Source: Paenibacillus sp. DMB5 (GTDB taxonomy: Bacteria; Bacillota; Bacilli; Paenibacillales; Paenibacillaceae). Taken from it: a stretch of 64,000 nt of DNA. A program made the translations under genes and the position numbers. The stretch is taken from the NCBI RefSeq assembly GCF_001517085.1, contig NZ_LRAC01000172.1, forward strand, positions 1 to 64,000, given 5' to 3'. Numbering within the stretch: position 1 is the first letter of the stretch; every line of letters starts with the position of its first letter. The notes beneath the pieces are model-generated. The model searched no databases and had not been told where the DNA came from. It was given only the letters and a program-made list of their open reading frames with translations. Shown piece by piece: positions 16,754 to 25,973 of this stretch.

Positions 16754-17692
16754 ATGAAACAGCTATTTATCCCTGCCCTGGAAAACTTCTCGCTGGATGA
16801 TCTGCGCAAAATCCCAAAAAGCGATCTGCACAACCACGCCGGGAGGGGCGGAAATTTAAAGTACATAGAAGCCTCGGCTAACATCACGATCCAGCCTCAT
16901 TCGGGAACTTTTGCCTCACTCGGTGAAATGCAGGAATGGTTCGTGCGCAGCGTGAAAAGCCATTGCCCCGGAATTGAAGGCTATCTTAAACGAATCGAAG
17001 CCGCTTTTGTCCAGGCTGCAGACGACGGAATTGAGCTGCTTGCGCTAAGCTTCGGGATTGATGAGATTGAATCGCTTGGCGGCATGGATACGTTTATTCG
17101 CATAATGGACACGCTCCGTCAGCGTTATGCTCCACAGACTGCGTTTCTGCCTGAGCTTGCCCTGGATTGGGCCTGCAATACGGATGCTGTTCACGCACGC
17201 CTGGATGACATTTTTGCTTATCACTGGTTTCGCTCCATTGATATTTGCGGCCCCGAATTGGCGCAGCCGGTCTCGAATTTCCGCTCCATCTACCGCACAG
17301 CCAAGTCTGCCGGACTGGTGCTCAAAGCGCATACCGGCGAATTCGGGACTGCCGACGATGTGCTGGAAGCAGCCGTAGAGCTGGAGCTCCAGGAGGTGCA
17401 CCACGGCATCGCAGCAGCAGCCTCCCCGCAGATATTGCATTGGCTGGCTGATCATCACATCCGGCTGAACGTATGCCCAACCAGCAATGTGATGCTAGGC
17501 CGTGCCCGGGATTATGCCAGCCATCCAATCAGAACGCTGTATGATGCCGGCGTTCCGGTAACTATCAATACTGATGATCTGCTGATTTTTAATCAGAGTG
17601 TCTCTGAAGAGTATCTCAACTTGTATCAGTGCGGCTTAATGTCGGCGGTTGAGCTCAACGAAATCCGTGAATGCGGACTCCGCTCAAGCTGA
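16754..17692 (+). CDS. adenosine/AMP deaminase-like metal-dependent hydrolase
   Basis: 312 residues from ATG 16754 (GGAGGA upstream). Members of this family hydrolyse the 6-amino group of purine nucleosides with one zinc. Metal and catalytic motifs are present: HNH near residues 26-28 (SDLHNHAGRGG), HTGE near 196 (KAHTGEFGT), HHG near 220 (EVHHGIAAA) and the double Asp NTDDLLIFN near 278. It is somewhat shorter than true adenosine deaminases and its first motif deviates from the usual HLDG, so the true substrate is open. It is inserted between the Bce transporter and the Bce two-component genes, and its end overlaps the kinase gene end by 9 bases. Confidence 0.82.
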   Translation: MKQLFIPALENFSLDDLRKIPKSDLHNHAGRGGNLKYIEASANITIQPHSGTFASLGEMQEWFVRSVKSHCPGIEGYLKRIEAAFVQAADDGIELLALSFGIDEIESLGGMDTFIRIMDTLRQRYAPQTAFLPELALDWACNTDAVHARLDDIFAYHWFRSIDICGPELAQPVSNFRSIYRTAKSAGLVLKAHTGEFGTADDVLEAAVELELQEVHHGIAAAASPQILHWLADHHIRLNVCPTSNVMLGRARDYASHPIRTLYDAGVPVTINTDDLLIFNQSVSEEYLNLYQCGLMSAVELNEIRECGLRSS

Positions 17693-18691
17693 TCCATTCG
17701 TTTTCACAAAATCATTCTCCCGCGGAAAGGTCATCGTAAAAACTGTACCTATTCCAGGTTCCGACTCCACACCAAGGCTGATCAGCAGCGGTTCCGCCAC
17801 CTGCTTCGTCAAGTACAAACCCATGCCGGTAGCGGCCCCCTCCTGCCTGCCGAGCACTGAGGTAAACCCTTTGTCAAAAATACGCGGGAGGTCCTTCGGG
17901 GCAATCCCTTTGCCCTCGTCTTTAATAACCAGCACTACATGCCCGTCCTGCTCCCGGCTCTTTATTACAATATCTGAAGCTTCACTGTACTTAACAGCGT
18001 TGGTCAGCAGCTGACGGAGCATAAAACCGAGCCACTTGCCGTCCGTAAGCACCTCTTCCGCCTCCAGCTCTACATCGAACCCGATGCCTTTCGGGATACA
18101 CCAGGTTCGCAATCCCCGGATCTCTTTATTTAGAATCGGCTCAAGCGCTGTATGCTCGATAAATAGATCGTTCTGCATAAACGGAATCCGCTTCTGGTGC
18201 AGCTGCTGGTCGAGCAGATGGTGAATCCGCAGCCATTCGTACATCATCTGGTTTTGCAGTGTTTCATCCGGCAGGCGCTCGATCATCAGCTGCATTGCCG
18301 TAAGCGGCGTCTTCACCTCGTGAATCCAGGCCAGCAGATCGTCCTTTTCCTGCTCCAGCAGCCGGAAGTTATCCGCGGATTCCCGCCGGTAGCGTTCCGT
18401 CTGGAGGGTTACTGCATCCTGCACGATGTGCTCAAACGGACTGTCCGCCTCCCGGAACGCCTCCAGATCATACACCTGATCCCAGGCCTCCATTGTCCTG
18501 TAGAAACGGGTCTCCTTCTGATACCGGAAGAACACAAACAGTGTGCAGACGAGTACATTCAATAGCACAATATACAGCACAGGCAGGAAAGGGATCGACG
18601 CATCGACAAAAGCCACGAACAGTATCAGCAGCTGCATTCCGGCCAGCAGGCAGAGCCAGCTTCTTTTTTCAGCTATGTATTTGGTAATCAT
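17684..18691 (-). CDS. Bce-type sensor histidine kinase
   Basis: 335 residues. Two N-terminal helices (about 14-30 and 36-55) with almost no extracellular loop, the intramembrane-sensing layout of BceS kinases. HisKA phospho-acceptor His124 is in IHEVKTPL. The ATPase domain shows the N box LRQLLTNAVKYS, G1 IKDEGKGIAPKDLPRIFDKGF and G2 GAATGMGLYLTK. Its start overlaps the end of the response-regulator gene by 4 bases. It should sense the transporter's activity and phosphorylate the regulator. Confidence 0.93.
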   Translation of the reverse strand: MITKYIAEKRSWLCLLAGMQLLILFVAFVDASIPFLPVLYIVLLNVLVCTLFVFFRYQKETRFYRTMEAWDQVYDLEAFREADSPFEHIVQDAVTLQTERYRRESADNFRLLEQEKDDLLAWIHEVKTPLTAMQLMIERLPDETLQNQMMYEWLRIHHLLDQQLHQKRIPFMQNDLFIEHTALEPILNKEIRGLRTWCIPKGIGFDVELEAEEVLTDGKWLGFMLRQLLTNAVKYSEASDIVIKSREQDGHVVLVIKDEGKGIAPKDLPRIFDKGFTSVLGRQEGAATGMGLYLTKQVAEPLLISLGVESEPGIGTVFTMTFPRENDFVKTNGSA

Positions 18692-19376
18692 AATGCCGCC
18701 TCTTCGGTAGCCATGTAGCCCTGTCCAACCCTGGTTTCGATGTAAGCATCCAGCCCGAGCGGCTCCAGCTTTTTACGCAGACGGTTCACATTCACGGTTA
18801 GGGTATTGTCGCTAACAAAATGCTCATTGTCCCACAGATTCTTGATCAGCTCCTCACGGTCCACAATCCGGTCCTTGTGCTCAACCAGAATTTTGAGGAT
18901 GAACATTTCGTTTTTGGTCAGCAGAGCTGCACCCTGGCTGTTGGTTACAGTATTCTTCACATACTCAATCGTGGCACCGCGCCATGTTCTCAGCTCTGTC
19001 CGTTCTGTGCTGTAGTTATACACCCGCCGGAGCGTAGCCTGGATTTTGGCGATCAGCACATCGAAATGGAACGGCTTTTGCATAAAATCATCCGCCCCCA
19101 GCTGCATCGACATCACCATATCACTCGGATGATCACGCGAGGACAGGAAGATAATCGGCACATTGGAATGCGCACGGATCATCGGCACCAGTGGAACCCG
19201 TCGAACAGCGGCAGCTGAATATCAATAATGACCAGCTCTGGCTGAACCGCCGTGAACTCCTGCAGCACCTTGGCAAAATCGGTGACACCGTACACTTCAT
19301 ACGACCATTGGGATAAGCGTTCCTTAATTTCGGTGAATAGCGTAACATCGTCTTCAATCAGCATGATTTTGAACAT
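18688..19376 (-). pseudogene. Bce-type response regulator, interrupted by one-base frameshift
   Basis: An OmpR-type regulator spread over two frames. 19376-19179 encodes the receiver start (FKIMLIEDDVTLF, phospho-Asp in VIIDIQLPLFDGFHWCR). From about 19185 the other frame continues MIRAHSNVPIIFLSSRDHPS, then ADDFMQKPF and the winged-helix domain (LTKNEMFILKILVEHK to VGQGYMATE). Adding one base near 19183 (TGCCGATG, probably TGCCGGATG) restores 229 residues, the normal family length. No slippery heptamer is present, so programmed shifting is unlikely. Either the signalling module has lost its regulator, or this is a sequence error; the intact kinase and transporter favour the latter. Confidence 0.88.
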
Positions 19377-19417
19377 ATCGGCACTCCGTTTCAGGTCTTC
19401 GTCTTGTTAGTATCTTC

Positions 19418-19867
19418 TTACAGCCAGCGGCTAAAATTCTTATGGGCCACCTTAATTTGCCGCTGTTCCGCCCACTGAGTCAATTCCTTTATGTACCGTT
19501 CGTCTTCAAAACGGAAGCAATTTTTATACGGAACCAGCACATTTCCCTTAGGTCTGATGCCGATGACAGGGGCAAAGTAGCCTTTTACAAAAACAGTGTT
19601 GATATGGTCTGCTGCAATAGTCCTGTTGTTAATGATAAGACTATCCTGATTAAGAATGATGTCAAAAGATCTTCTGGCTGTAAAAGCGCGGTATATCAAA
19701 ATAATCTCAACAGCAGCAAACAGGGCAAGAATCACCGATGTTATATAAATATTCTGAAAATTTCCGTTAGTCAAAATATAAATCCACAACATTACATTTA
19801 TACTTATCCCTATAAGCTGCCTTTTTTCTGCGGGAGCTCTGGCTGTGCGTACTATTGGATTGTTCAT
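19418..19867 (-). CDS. hypothetical membrane protein with PH-like C-terminus
   Basis: 149 residues from ATG 19867, eight bases behind AGGAGG. Two hydrophobic helices (about 18-36 and 41-60) are followed by a beta-rich segment, including FDIILNQDSLIINNRTI and FEDERYIKELTQWAEQ, similar to bacterial PH-like membrane proteins of the YcxB/YdjM kind. No functional motif. It stands alone between the response regulator and the ArsR gene. Confidence 0.65.
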   Translation of the reverse strand: MNNPIVRTARAPAEKRQLIGISINVMLWIYILTNGNFQNIYITSVILALFAAVEIILIYRAFTARRSFDIILNQDSLIINNRTIAADHINTVFVKGYFAPVIGIRPKGNVLVPYKNCFRFEDERYIKELTQWAEQRQIKVAHKNFSRWL

Positions 19868-20096
19868 GTACATCTCCTCCTGATCAAACTGTCCACTACT
19901 TCCCCCCGACCTTCCTGCTCCGAACATTATACTATAAACTGGCAAAAAACGGTCGCTAACCTTTCGCGGTCCCCGCAATATCATCCAAGAACTGGGCCGC
20001 ATCTCATCACAGACGCTAACCCGATAAAGCAACCGCTGTATTTAAAAAATTCAAAGTGATTTTTATCCTATGCGCTTTTTCAGGCATGGGTTATTT

Positions 20097-20122
20097 TAAC
20101 ATTAAGTGATAACTTAATGTTA
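20097..20122. promoter_or_regulatory. palindromic operator upstream of the ArsR-type gene
   Basis: TAACATTAAGT (20097-20107) and ACTTAATGTTA (20112-20122) form a perfect 11-bp inverted repeat with a 4-base spacer, 50-80 bases before the regulator start and surrounded by AT-rich promoter-like sequence. Likely autoregulatory site. Confidence 0.68.
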
Positions 20123-20174
20123 TGGCACATAATCAAATATTAAACTTTTACTTAAATTCATAACGGAGGTCCAG

Positions 20175-21287
20175 ATGCAAATGCAAACTCTCAATGAACA
20201 ACTCCGGCATAATATCCGCTTCACCTATAACGAGGCTCTGGAATTAATCGTCGCTATGGGGATGGCGGCTTGCGGAGAGCAGATGTATGCCATGGCTCAG
20301 GATTACAAGATAGAAATTGACTCCATGGCTGATTCCTTCTACGAGGATACCAAGGCCCGGCTGTCACCGCACACTTTACGTGAGCTGCAGTTTTTCTTCG
20401 GCCACAATTTTCTCCATAAAACACTGGACTTTGGTTTCTATGTGTCCATCTGCAGTAATCCTGAGCCGCAGACAGCGGAAGACTGGATTAGATCACTGGA
20501 GACCGTGCCGGCGGAATGGATGCTGACAGAGATGGTATTCGGGGTTTATCACGATAAGCTGGAGGAGCTGCTGCAAGGAAGAGATTGGGAAGCATTAAAA
20601 GGCAATCTCAGCCTGCTGGCCGCATTAGTCAGGGATACTCCTCCGCATCAGGAGGTCCTTCTTACACAGGAGCCGCTGCTGGAATGCCTTGCCCATCCGG
20701 AGGAATGCAAGCTGAGGTACATGCAGCTTCTCCGCCGGTTCTACAAGGATGTTTTTATCCACTGGAAAGAACAGCTGAAGGAACGTTCTGAACAGGCTTC
20801 AGATCATTATAAGACGCTATTCGCTGCCAAGCCTGAGCAGTTCATCCGGGAAATCCACAAAAATGAGCCTGAAATTTTCCTCTCTTTCCCTACTGCTTTT
20901 CACGTAAGCCAGGCATCCCAGGTCGGAAATCATTTTTTGAATTTTACTACTGCGGCCGGCAATGTAGGCTGGGTTATCTTCGGAATCCATAATGAGCGGG
21001 TATTCGGCCCGGCTGCAGACCGTGAACAGACTGAGCTGTTCCTGAAGGCCTTTTCTGATAAGCGGCGGCTTGATTTCGTACTGTTGCTGAAGCAGCGCCC
21101 GCATTATGGGCAAGAGATCGCTTCCGCGCTCGGTATTACACCTGCAGCCGTGAATTATCATTCCAACTTCCTGTTCTTCCTGGATCTGATCAGTGTAAAA
21201 CGGGAGGATCACCGCATGTATTATCATCTGAATGTTGAGCGGTTACGGGAGCTGCTGGCCTTGACTGCTAAAGTCATGTTGGATTAG
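20175..21287 (+). CDS. ArsR-type regulator with long N-terminal effector region
   Basis: 370 residues. The winged-helix domain is C-terminal (about 292-368: FSDKRRLDFVLLLKQRPHYG, then ASALGITPAAVNYHSNFLFF and REDHRMYYHLNVERL). About 290 residues of predicted helices precede it and form an unusual effector domain seen in Paenibacillus ArsR-like regulators. ATG 20175 follows GGAGGT. Two ABC exporters start 60 bases downstream on the same strand, and a strong palindrome lies upstream, so it probably controls its own operon and exporter expression. The ligand is unknown. Confidence 0.82.
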   Translation: MQMQTLNEQLRHNIRFTYNEALELIVAMGMAACGEQMYAMAQDYKIEIDSMADSFYEDTKARLSPHTLRELQFFFGHNFLHKTLDFGFYVSICSNPEPQTAEDWIRSLETVPAEWMLTEMVFGVYHDKLEELLQGRDWEALKGNLSLLAALVRDTPPHQEVLLTQEPLLECLAHPEECKLRYMQLLRRFYKDVFIHWKEQLKERSEQASDHYKTLFAAKPEQFIREIHKNEPEIFLSFPTAFHVSQASQVGNHFLNFTTAAGNVGWVIFGIHNERVFGPAADREQTELFLKAFSDKRRLDFVLLLKQRPHYGQEIASALGITPAAVNYHSNFLFFLDLISVKREDHRMYYHLNVERLRELLALTAKVMLD

Positions 21288-21346
21288 AGCTTAATCAGGC
21301 AGCATTCTGTAATAAGGGTTACATCTGATAACAGGGAGGGTCTCCA

Positions 21347-23149
21347 TTGAAGAGATCAGAAGCTTCCGGCACATTCATCCGTTTAGTGAAGCTCGGCAGG
21401 CCGTATATCGGCTGGTATATTGCTCTTTGTCTGGCTGCTGCCGTTATATCACTGACCTCTGTCGGTATCGCTGAAGCATTGCGGCGGATCATTAATGCAG
21501 CCACGGAGCGTGACATATCCAGCCTGGCTTCCAGCGCTATATTTGCTTTAGCTATTGTACTTGTTGATGTTGTCTTTAATTTTCTAAAAAGCTATTTATC
21601 CGCAGTGCTTGAGTATAAATCCACTTCCCGGCTGCAGCTGTCCCTGCTGGACAAACTGCTGAAGGTGAAGATGAAAGATCTGGACCGCTACCATTCCGCC
21701 GATCTCATCAGCCGTATTCACGATTCCGCACCTGCGGCGCAGCAAGGCATTAACCTGAAGACGGTCGAGCTGTTCAGCAGCCTGCTGCAGATCCTCTTTC
21801 TGCTTACCTACCTGATGTCCCTTCATTTCACGCTCACCATGGGCATACTGCTGATCTGCGCCCTGCTGCCGCTGGTGATGCTGCCTTTTACCTCACGGAT
21901 CCGCAGCCTGTACCGGAAAAGACAGGAAGTGGAAGCCGCCCAGCAAGTGCTGATTCAGGACTCCGTACAGGGTGCTGAAGTCGTCCGCGCCTTCTCACTG
22001 GCTTCACGGCTGCAGCAGCAATTCATGGAGCGGGTGCAGCACTACTTCAAGTTCCATGTTCCGCTCTCCCGTGCAGAAGCGGTTGGCTATAATATGAACT
22101 TTACCGTTATCTTAGGCGGTCTGCTGTATCTGCTTACTTATGGAGGATATCTCGTAATTGGCGGACGGCTTGATGTGGGGGCGGTGGCGGCATTTCTGAT
22201 CAGCTTCGAGCAGATTACGAATCCGGTCTCCAGGCTCTCCAATCTATGGGCACAGCTGCAAACCTCCCTGGCTCAGGGCAGCCGGATCTTTGAACTGTTT
22301 GAGCTGCAAAATGAACAGGCAGGACAGGAACAAGACATACAGAAGCAGAGGTCCGAGCAGCAGCAGGACAATGTAACAGCAGGTCTCAAGGGACTGCCTA
22401 TTTTCTTTAACAATGTAAGCTTCAGCTACAGCGGCAATCCGGTCCTGCAGCAGGTACAGCTTAATATTGAGCCGGGCAAAGTGACCGCTTTGGCCGGACC
22501 GAGCGGAAGCGGAAAAAGCACGCTGCTCCGCCTGCTTCTGGCAGAATACGAACCCGACAACGGCACCATCTGCTGCGGGTCACAGCCGTTAGGAACCCTT
22601 TCGCCTCATCTCTGGCGCAGCAGCCTTGCTTACGTATCTCAGGAGCCTTATCTTTTCTCAGGTACCCTGTATGAGAATATTGCCTGGGGCAGATCCGGAG
22701 CTGCCAAAGAGGAGGTTATACAGGCTGCTCGGGACGCAGGAATTCATGAGTTCATTATGAGTACTCCGCTGCAGTATGAGACTGCCATCGGTGAACGGGG
22801 AATCACCCTGTCCGGCGGGGAGCGGCAGCGGCTATCTATTGCCAGGGCCTTTGTCCGCGGGCCGGAGCTGCTGCTGCTAGATGAACCGACGGCCGCGCTT
22901 GACAGCCACAGTGAAGAGATTGTCCAGCAGGCGCTGCAAAAGCTGATGCAGGGCCGGACAACCGTAGTGATTGCCCACAGGCTGTCGACGATCCGTAATG
23001 CCGACACGATCTATTTTATGGAGGCGGGCTCGGTTGTTGAGGAAGGAACCCATCCGGAGCTGATGGCAATGGAGGGCAAATATTACAATATGGTACAGTC
23101 CGTCCACCGGACGGATCATTCCCCTGTGCCGGAGGAGAATCAGATATGA
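21347..23149 (+). CDS. ABC exporter half-transporter 1 (permease-ATPase fusion)
   Basis: 600 residues: six-helix transmembrane domain (about 15-310), then an ATPase domain with Walker A GPSGSGKST (about 384-392), Q-loop YVSQEPYLFSGTLYENI, signature LSGGERQR (about 488) and Walker B LLLLDEPTAALD. The start is TTG 21347, six bases behind GGGAGGG. It overlaps the second exporter gene by 4 bases, so the two probably form a heterodimer of the BmrCD/LmrCD kind. Both halves retain the catalytic Glu, so no site looks degenerate by this test. Confidence 0.93.
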   Translation: MKRSEASGTFIRLVKLGRPYIGWYIALCLAAAVISLTSVGIAEALRRIINAATERDISSLASSAIFALAIVLVDVVFNFLKSYLSAVLEYKSTSRLQLSLLDKLLKVKMKDLDRYHSADLISRIHDSAPAAQQGINLKTVELFSSLLQILFLLTYLMSLHFTLTMGILLICALLPLVMLPFTSRIRSLYRKRQEVEAAQQVLIQDSVQGAEVVRAFSLASRLQQQFMERVQHYFKFHVPLSRAEAVGYNMNFTVILGGLLYLLTYGGYLVIGGRLDVGAVAAFLISFEQITNPVSRLSNLWAQLQTSLAQGSRIFELFELQNEQAGQEQDIQKQRSEQQQDNVTAGLKGLPIFFNNVSFSYSGNPVLQQVQLNIEPGKVTALAGPSGSGKSTLLRLLLAEYEPDNGTICCGSQPLGTLSPHLWRSSLAYVSQEPYLFSGTLYENIAWGRSGAAKEEVIQAARDAGIHEFIMSTPLQYETAIGERGITLSGGERQRLSIARAFVRGPELLLLDEPTAALDSHSEEIVQQALQKLMQGRTTVVIAHRLSTIRNADTIYFMEAGSVVEEGTHPELMAMEGKYYNMVQSVHRTDHSPVPEENQI

Positions 23150-24942
23150 CGACCAAAGAAGCCGGAAAGTTACCGCTTCGCACCGTTCTGGGCCGGCTGC
23201 TGCCTTATGCCTCTCCTTACCGGATTGGCCTGCTGCTGGCTACTCTGCTGCTTGCCGCCAGACTGGTGATGGACATCGGTTTAGCAGCCATCCAGCAGCT
23301 GTTCATTGACACCATTAACAGCGCAGATATGGATTCACTTCTCCGGCTGAGCGTTATTGTCGCCGCTGCCTGTGTCCTGATCATACTTTGTCTGATGCTT
23401 CAGCATTATTACCGGTTTGTCGTTCAGAGCAGGATGTCCTGGGATCTGAGGGCAGCGCTGTTTAACAAGACGCACCGCCTGCCGTTCCGGCAGATTCAGT
23501 CCATGCATTCCGGTGATCTTACCTCACGCAACACCAAGGATGCGGAAGCCGCGATGGGCACAGTCAGCAGCATTATCTACGATTTAAGCTACAATCTTCT
23601 GCTCTGCTTTATCTCCTTTCTCTATCTGGCTTCCATGGATGTGTGGCTCGCTTTACTTGCGCTTGGCTCCGGGCCGGTCGTCTTTTTCTCCAGCCGCTTC
23701 TTTGACCGCAAATTGCGGCAGCTCTCAACCCGGATTTACGAGGCTGAAGCTCAGCTGCGCGGCATTCTGCAGGAGACCCTGCAGGGTGTGAAGATCGTCC
23801 GGGCTTTTTCGCTGGAAACGATGCTGCAGGACAAATATGCGGCTGAGCGCACGAGGCTGAACCGTCTGCTGCTGCAGCGGGCGCTTTTAACGACACTGTT
23901 ATGGAACAGCGCCGCTTTTATCAACAATCTGGTGATGGTCGTCTGCGCAGGCTTCATTGCTTACTCGGCAATCAAGGGCGGGACCTCTGCCGGGGAAGTG
24001 CTTGCTTTCATCATACTGATGGGGCGGGTTCAATGGCCCTTTGTCCATATGTCACAGACCTGGGGCGGTGTCCAGCAGTCGCTTGGCGCGGCAGACCGTG
24101 TATTCTCTGTTCTTGACGCACCGTCCGAGGATGACATTCCTTATGGGCACCGGAGCCTCCACTCAGAGATTGATCCGGATGAATCTGCTGCATTAACTAT
24201 TCATGGTGCATCTTACAGTTACTCCGCAGCAACGGATGATCAGAAGCAGATATTCAGAAATTTGAATCTTCATATCCGGCATGGCGAAACGGTCGCGCTG
24301 GTCGGGCCAAGCGGCTCCGGCAAAACAACCCTTATGCGGATGTGCTGCGGATTACTCAGACCCGATGCCGGACATATTTCCGTGTATGGCCAATCTGCAT
24401 CCGGCGGCCTCCAGGAACTGCGCAGCATGATCACTTATGTGCCGCAGTCCCCTTACTTGTTCTCCGGTACAATTAAGGACAATATTGCGTTCAGCAGCGA
24501 TATGGCCAGTGATGAAGAAATCCGGGAAGCTGCCAGACTTGCAGGGGCTGATGAATTTATTCTGAAGCTGCCAGCCGGCTATGACACCCGGATCGGCGAA
24601 CACGGAACTGGCTTATCCGGAGGACAACGCCAGCGTATTGCCATTGCCCGGGCCTTTCTGCGCAATGCACCGCTTCTACTGCTGGATGAAGCGACCTCTG
24701 CCCTGGATAATGAATCGGAGCAGCTTGTTCAGCAGTCCCTTGACCGGCTTATGCAGAACCGGACCACGCTGGTCATTGCCCACCGGCTATCCACTGTACG
24801 CAACGCCACCAGAATCATCGTGCTGGATAAGGGAGCTGTCGCCGAGGAAGGCACTCATGACAGCCTGCTAGCCAGCAACGGAGTATACGCGGAGCTGTAC
24901 CGGCTGCAATTTAAGGAGCCGGTCGCTGAAGCTGTCCTGTGA
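23146..24942 (+). CDS. ABC exporter half-transporter 2 (permease-ATPase fusion)
   Basis: 598 residues, same architecture: six helices, Walker A GPSGSGKTT (about 386-394), Q-loop YVPQSPYLFSGTIKDNI, signature LSGGQRQR (about 490), Walker B LLLLDEATSALD and H-loop VIAHRLST. ATG 23146 overlaps the stop of half-transporter 1. Third gene of the ArsR-exporter operon. Lipid, peptide or drug substrates are all possible. Confidence 0.93.
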   Translation: MTTKEAGKLPLRTVLGRLLPYASPYRIGLLLATLLLAARLVMDIGLAAIQQLFIDTINSADMDSLLRLSVIVAAACVLIILCLMLQHYYRFVVQSRMSWDLRAALFNKTHRLPFRQIQSMHSGDLTSRNTKDAEAAMGTVSSIIYDLSYNLLLCFISFLYLASMDVWLALLALGSGPVVFFSSRFFDRKLRQLSTRIYEAEAQLRGILQETLQGVKIVRAFSLETMLQDKYAAERTRLNRLLLQRALLTTLLWNSAAFINNLVMVVCAGFIAYSAIKGGTSAGEVLAFIILMGRVQWPFVHMSQTWGGVQQSLGAADRVFSVLDAPSEDDIPYGHRSLHSEIDPDESAALTIHGASYSYSAATDDQKQIFRNLNLHIRHGETVALVGPSGSGKTTLMRMCCGLLRPDAGHISVYGQSASGGLQELRSMITYVPQSPYLFSGTIKDNIAFSSDMASDEEIREAARLAGADEFILKLPAGYDTRIGEHGTGLSGGQRQRIAIARAFLRNAPLLLLDEATSALDNESEQLVQQSLDRLMQNRTTLVIAHRLSTVRNATRIIVLDKGAVAEEGTHDSLLASNGVYAELYRLQFKEPVAEAVL

Positions 24943-24950
24943 GGCTCGGA

Positions 24951-25379
24951 TCACTGTAGCTTCTTGGTAAGTACAGCTTCATTGTCTCTCGAATAACCGT
25001 TATTTTCATAGATTCGCTGAGCCGAATGATTATTACTGCCTGTCAGAATCCTCACGCTAACCACGCTGCGGCGGCTTAACTCTTTTTCAAGCAGATTTAG
25101 CAATGCCGTCGCAGCCCCTTTTCTTCTGTAAGCTTGCTCAATGTACATTTCTGTAATCTCACCGCAAGCCTCACTGTAGCAAAAGGAATTATAGCTTCGG
25201 GCGCAGCCGAATCCGATCACCCGGTCCTCCATCAAGGCCACTGCTACCACCTCACCATCTCTCAGTAAGCTCTCCGATATTTCCGCAGCCTGCCGCAGCT
25301 CACCTCCATTAAATTCATAGTTCAGCCTGGCTAATGCAGCGGCATCGTTTACTGTAGCCAGTCTCACTTTTATTGACAC
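24951..25379 (-). CDS. GNAT family N-acetyltransferase
   Basis: About 142 residues with motif A EMYIEQAYRRKGAATALL and motif B NNHSAQRIYENNGYSRD. It resembles aminoglycoside 6'-type or small-molecule GNATs, but no substrate can be assigned. Start is GTG 25379, or GTG 25367 which is better spaced from AGGTG. It converges on the exporter operon with 8 bases between stops. Confidence 0.85.
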   Translation of the reverse strand: MSIKVRLATVNDAAALARLNYEFNGGELRQAAEISESLLRDGEVVAVALMEDRVIGFGCARSYNSFCYSEACGEITEMYIEQAYRRKGAATALLNLLEKELSRRSVVSVRILTGSNNHSAQRIYENNGYSRDNEAVLTKKLQ

Positions 25380-25406
25380 CTAGTCCACCTGCCCTTCCGT
25401 TCAAAA

Positions 25407-25828
25407 TTACTCCCCATAAATAAGCTTCCGCAGCTCCTCATGATTTTTAGATGGAATAGAGTAGCCTTTTCCGCTATCTTTAGAGTCCACCAGCAGACCC
25501 CGTATCCCCTCCTCTTTTGAATCAGAAATATTTAACACATAATGCTTGATCCTGCCGTTCTTATGAGTCACATCCATCCGAAAAGTCGCACCGTAATCCA
25601 GTTCTCCTTTTATCCTTTTAGCCTTATTGATAGCCGTTACGAATAGCTTGATTTCCTGTGGTGCTGTAAAGGTCTTTTCTGCAAAAAGTCCGGCGGGTAT
25701 CTGCCCGTCACCACATAAATCCGCACACTCCAGCCGGATGCTGCAACCTCGCTTACTTTCAGCTTGCTGTAGCTCATAATCCCAATGGCAAGCAGACAGA
25801 TTACCAGCAGCGGAATCCACTTTTTCAT
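25407..25828 (-). pseudogene. hypothetical membrane-anchored protein, one-base frameshift
   Basis: The first frame gives MKKWIPLLVICLLAIGIMSY, an N-terminal membrane anchor. The second frame gives the soluble domain (KTFTAPQEIKLFVTAINKAK, LDYGATFRMDVTHKNGRIKH and the tail HEELRKLIYGE). The break is near 25694, where CCGCCGG on the minus strand is probably a shortened CCGGCCGG; restoring one base gives 140 residues. A conserved Bacillota-type surface protein of unknown role. Confidence 0.72.
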
Positions 25829-25973
25829 ATCAGCCCCTCCTTCTCTCAGCGCAAAACAATCAACACCTTTCCATATATTTCTATGTAAACATAAAGAAAG
25901 CCTGCAAACTCAATCCCCGTGTCAGAGATTAAGTCTACAGGCTCTATCTATTCGATCATCCGCAAAAAACTGA

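Noticed and set aside
19179-19190. Programmed frameshift in the response regulator
   Set aside because: A -1 shift at CGA-TGA would restore the frame, but there is no slippery heptamer, no upstream Shine-Dalgarno-like stimulator, and seven other genes show the same kind of one-base loss.
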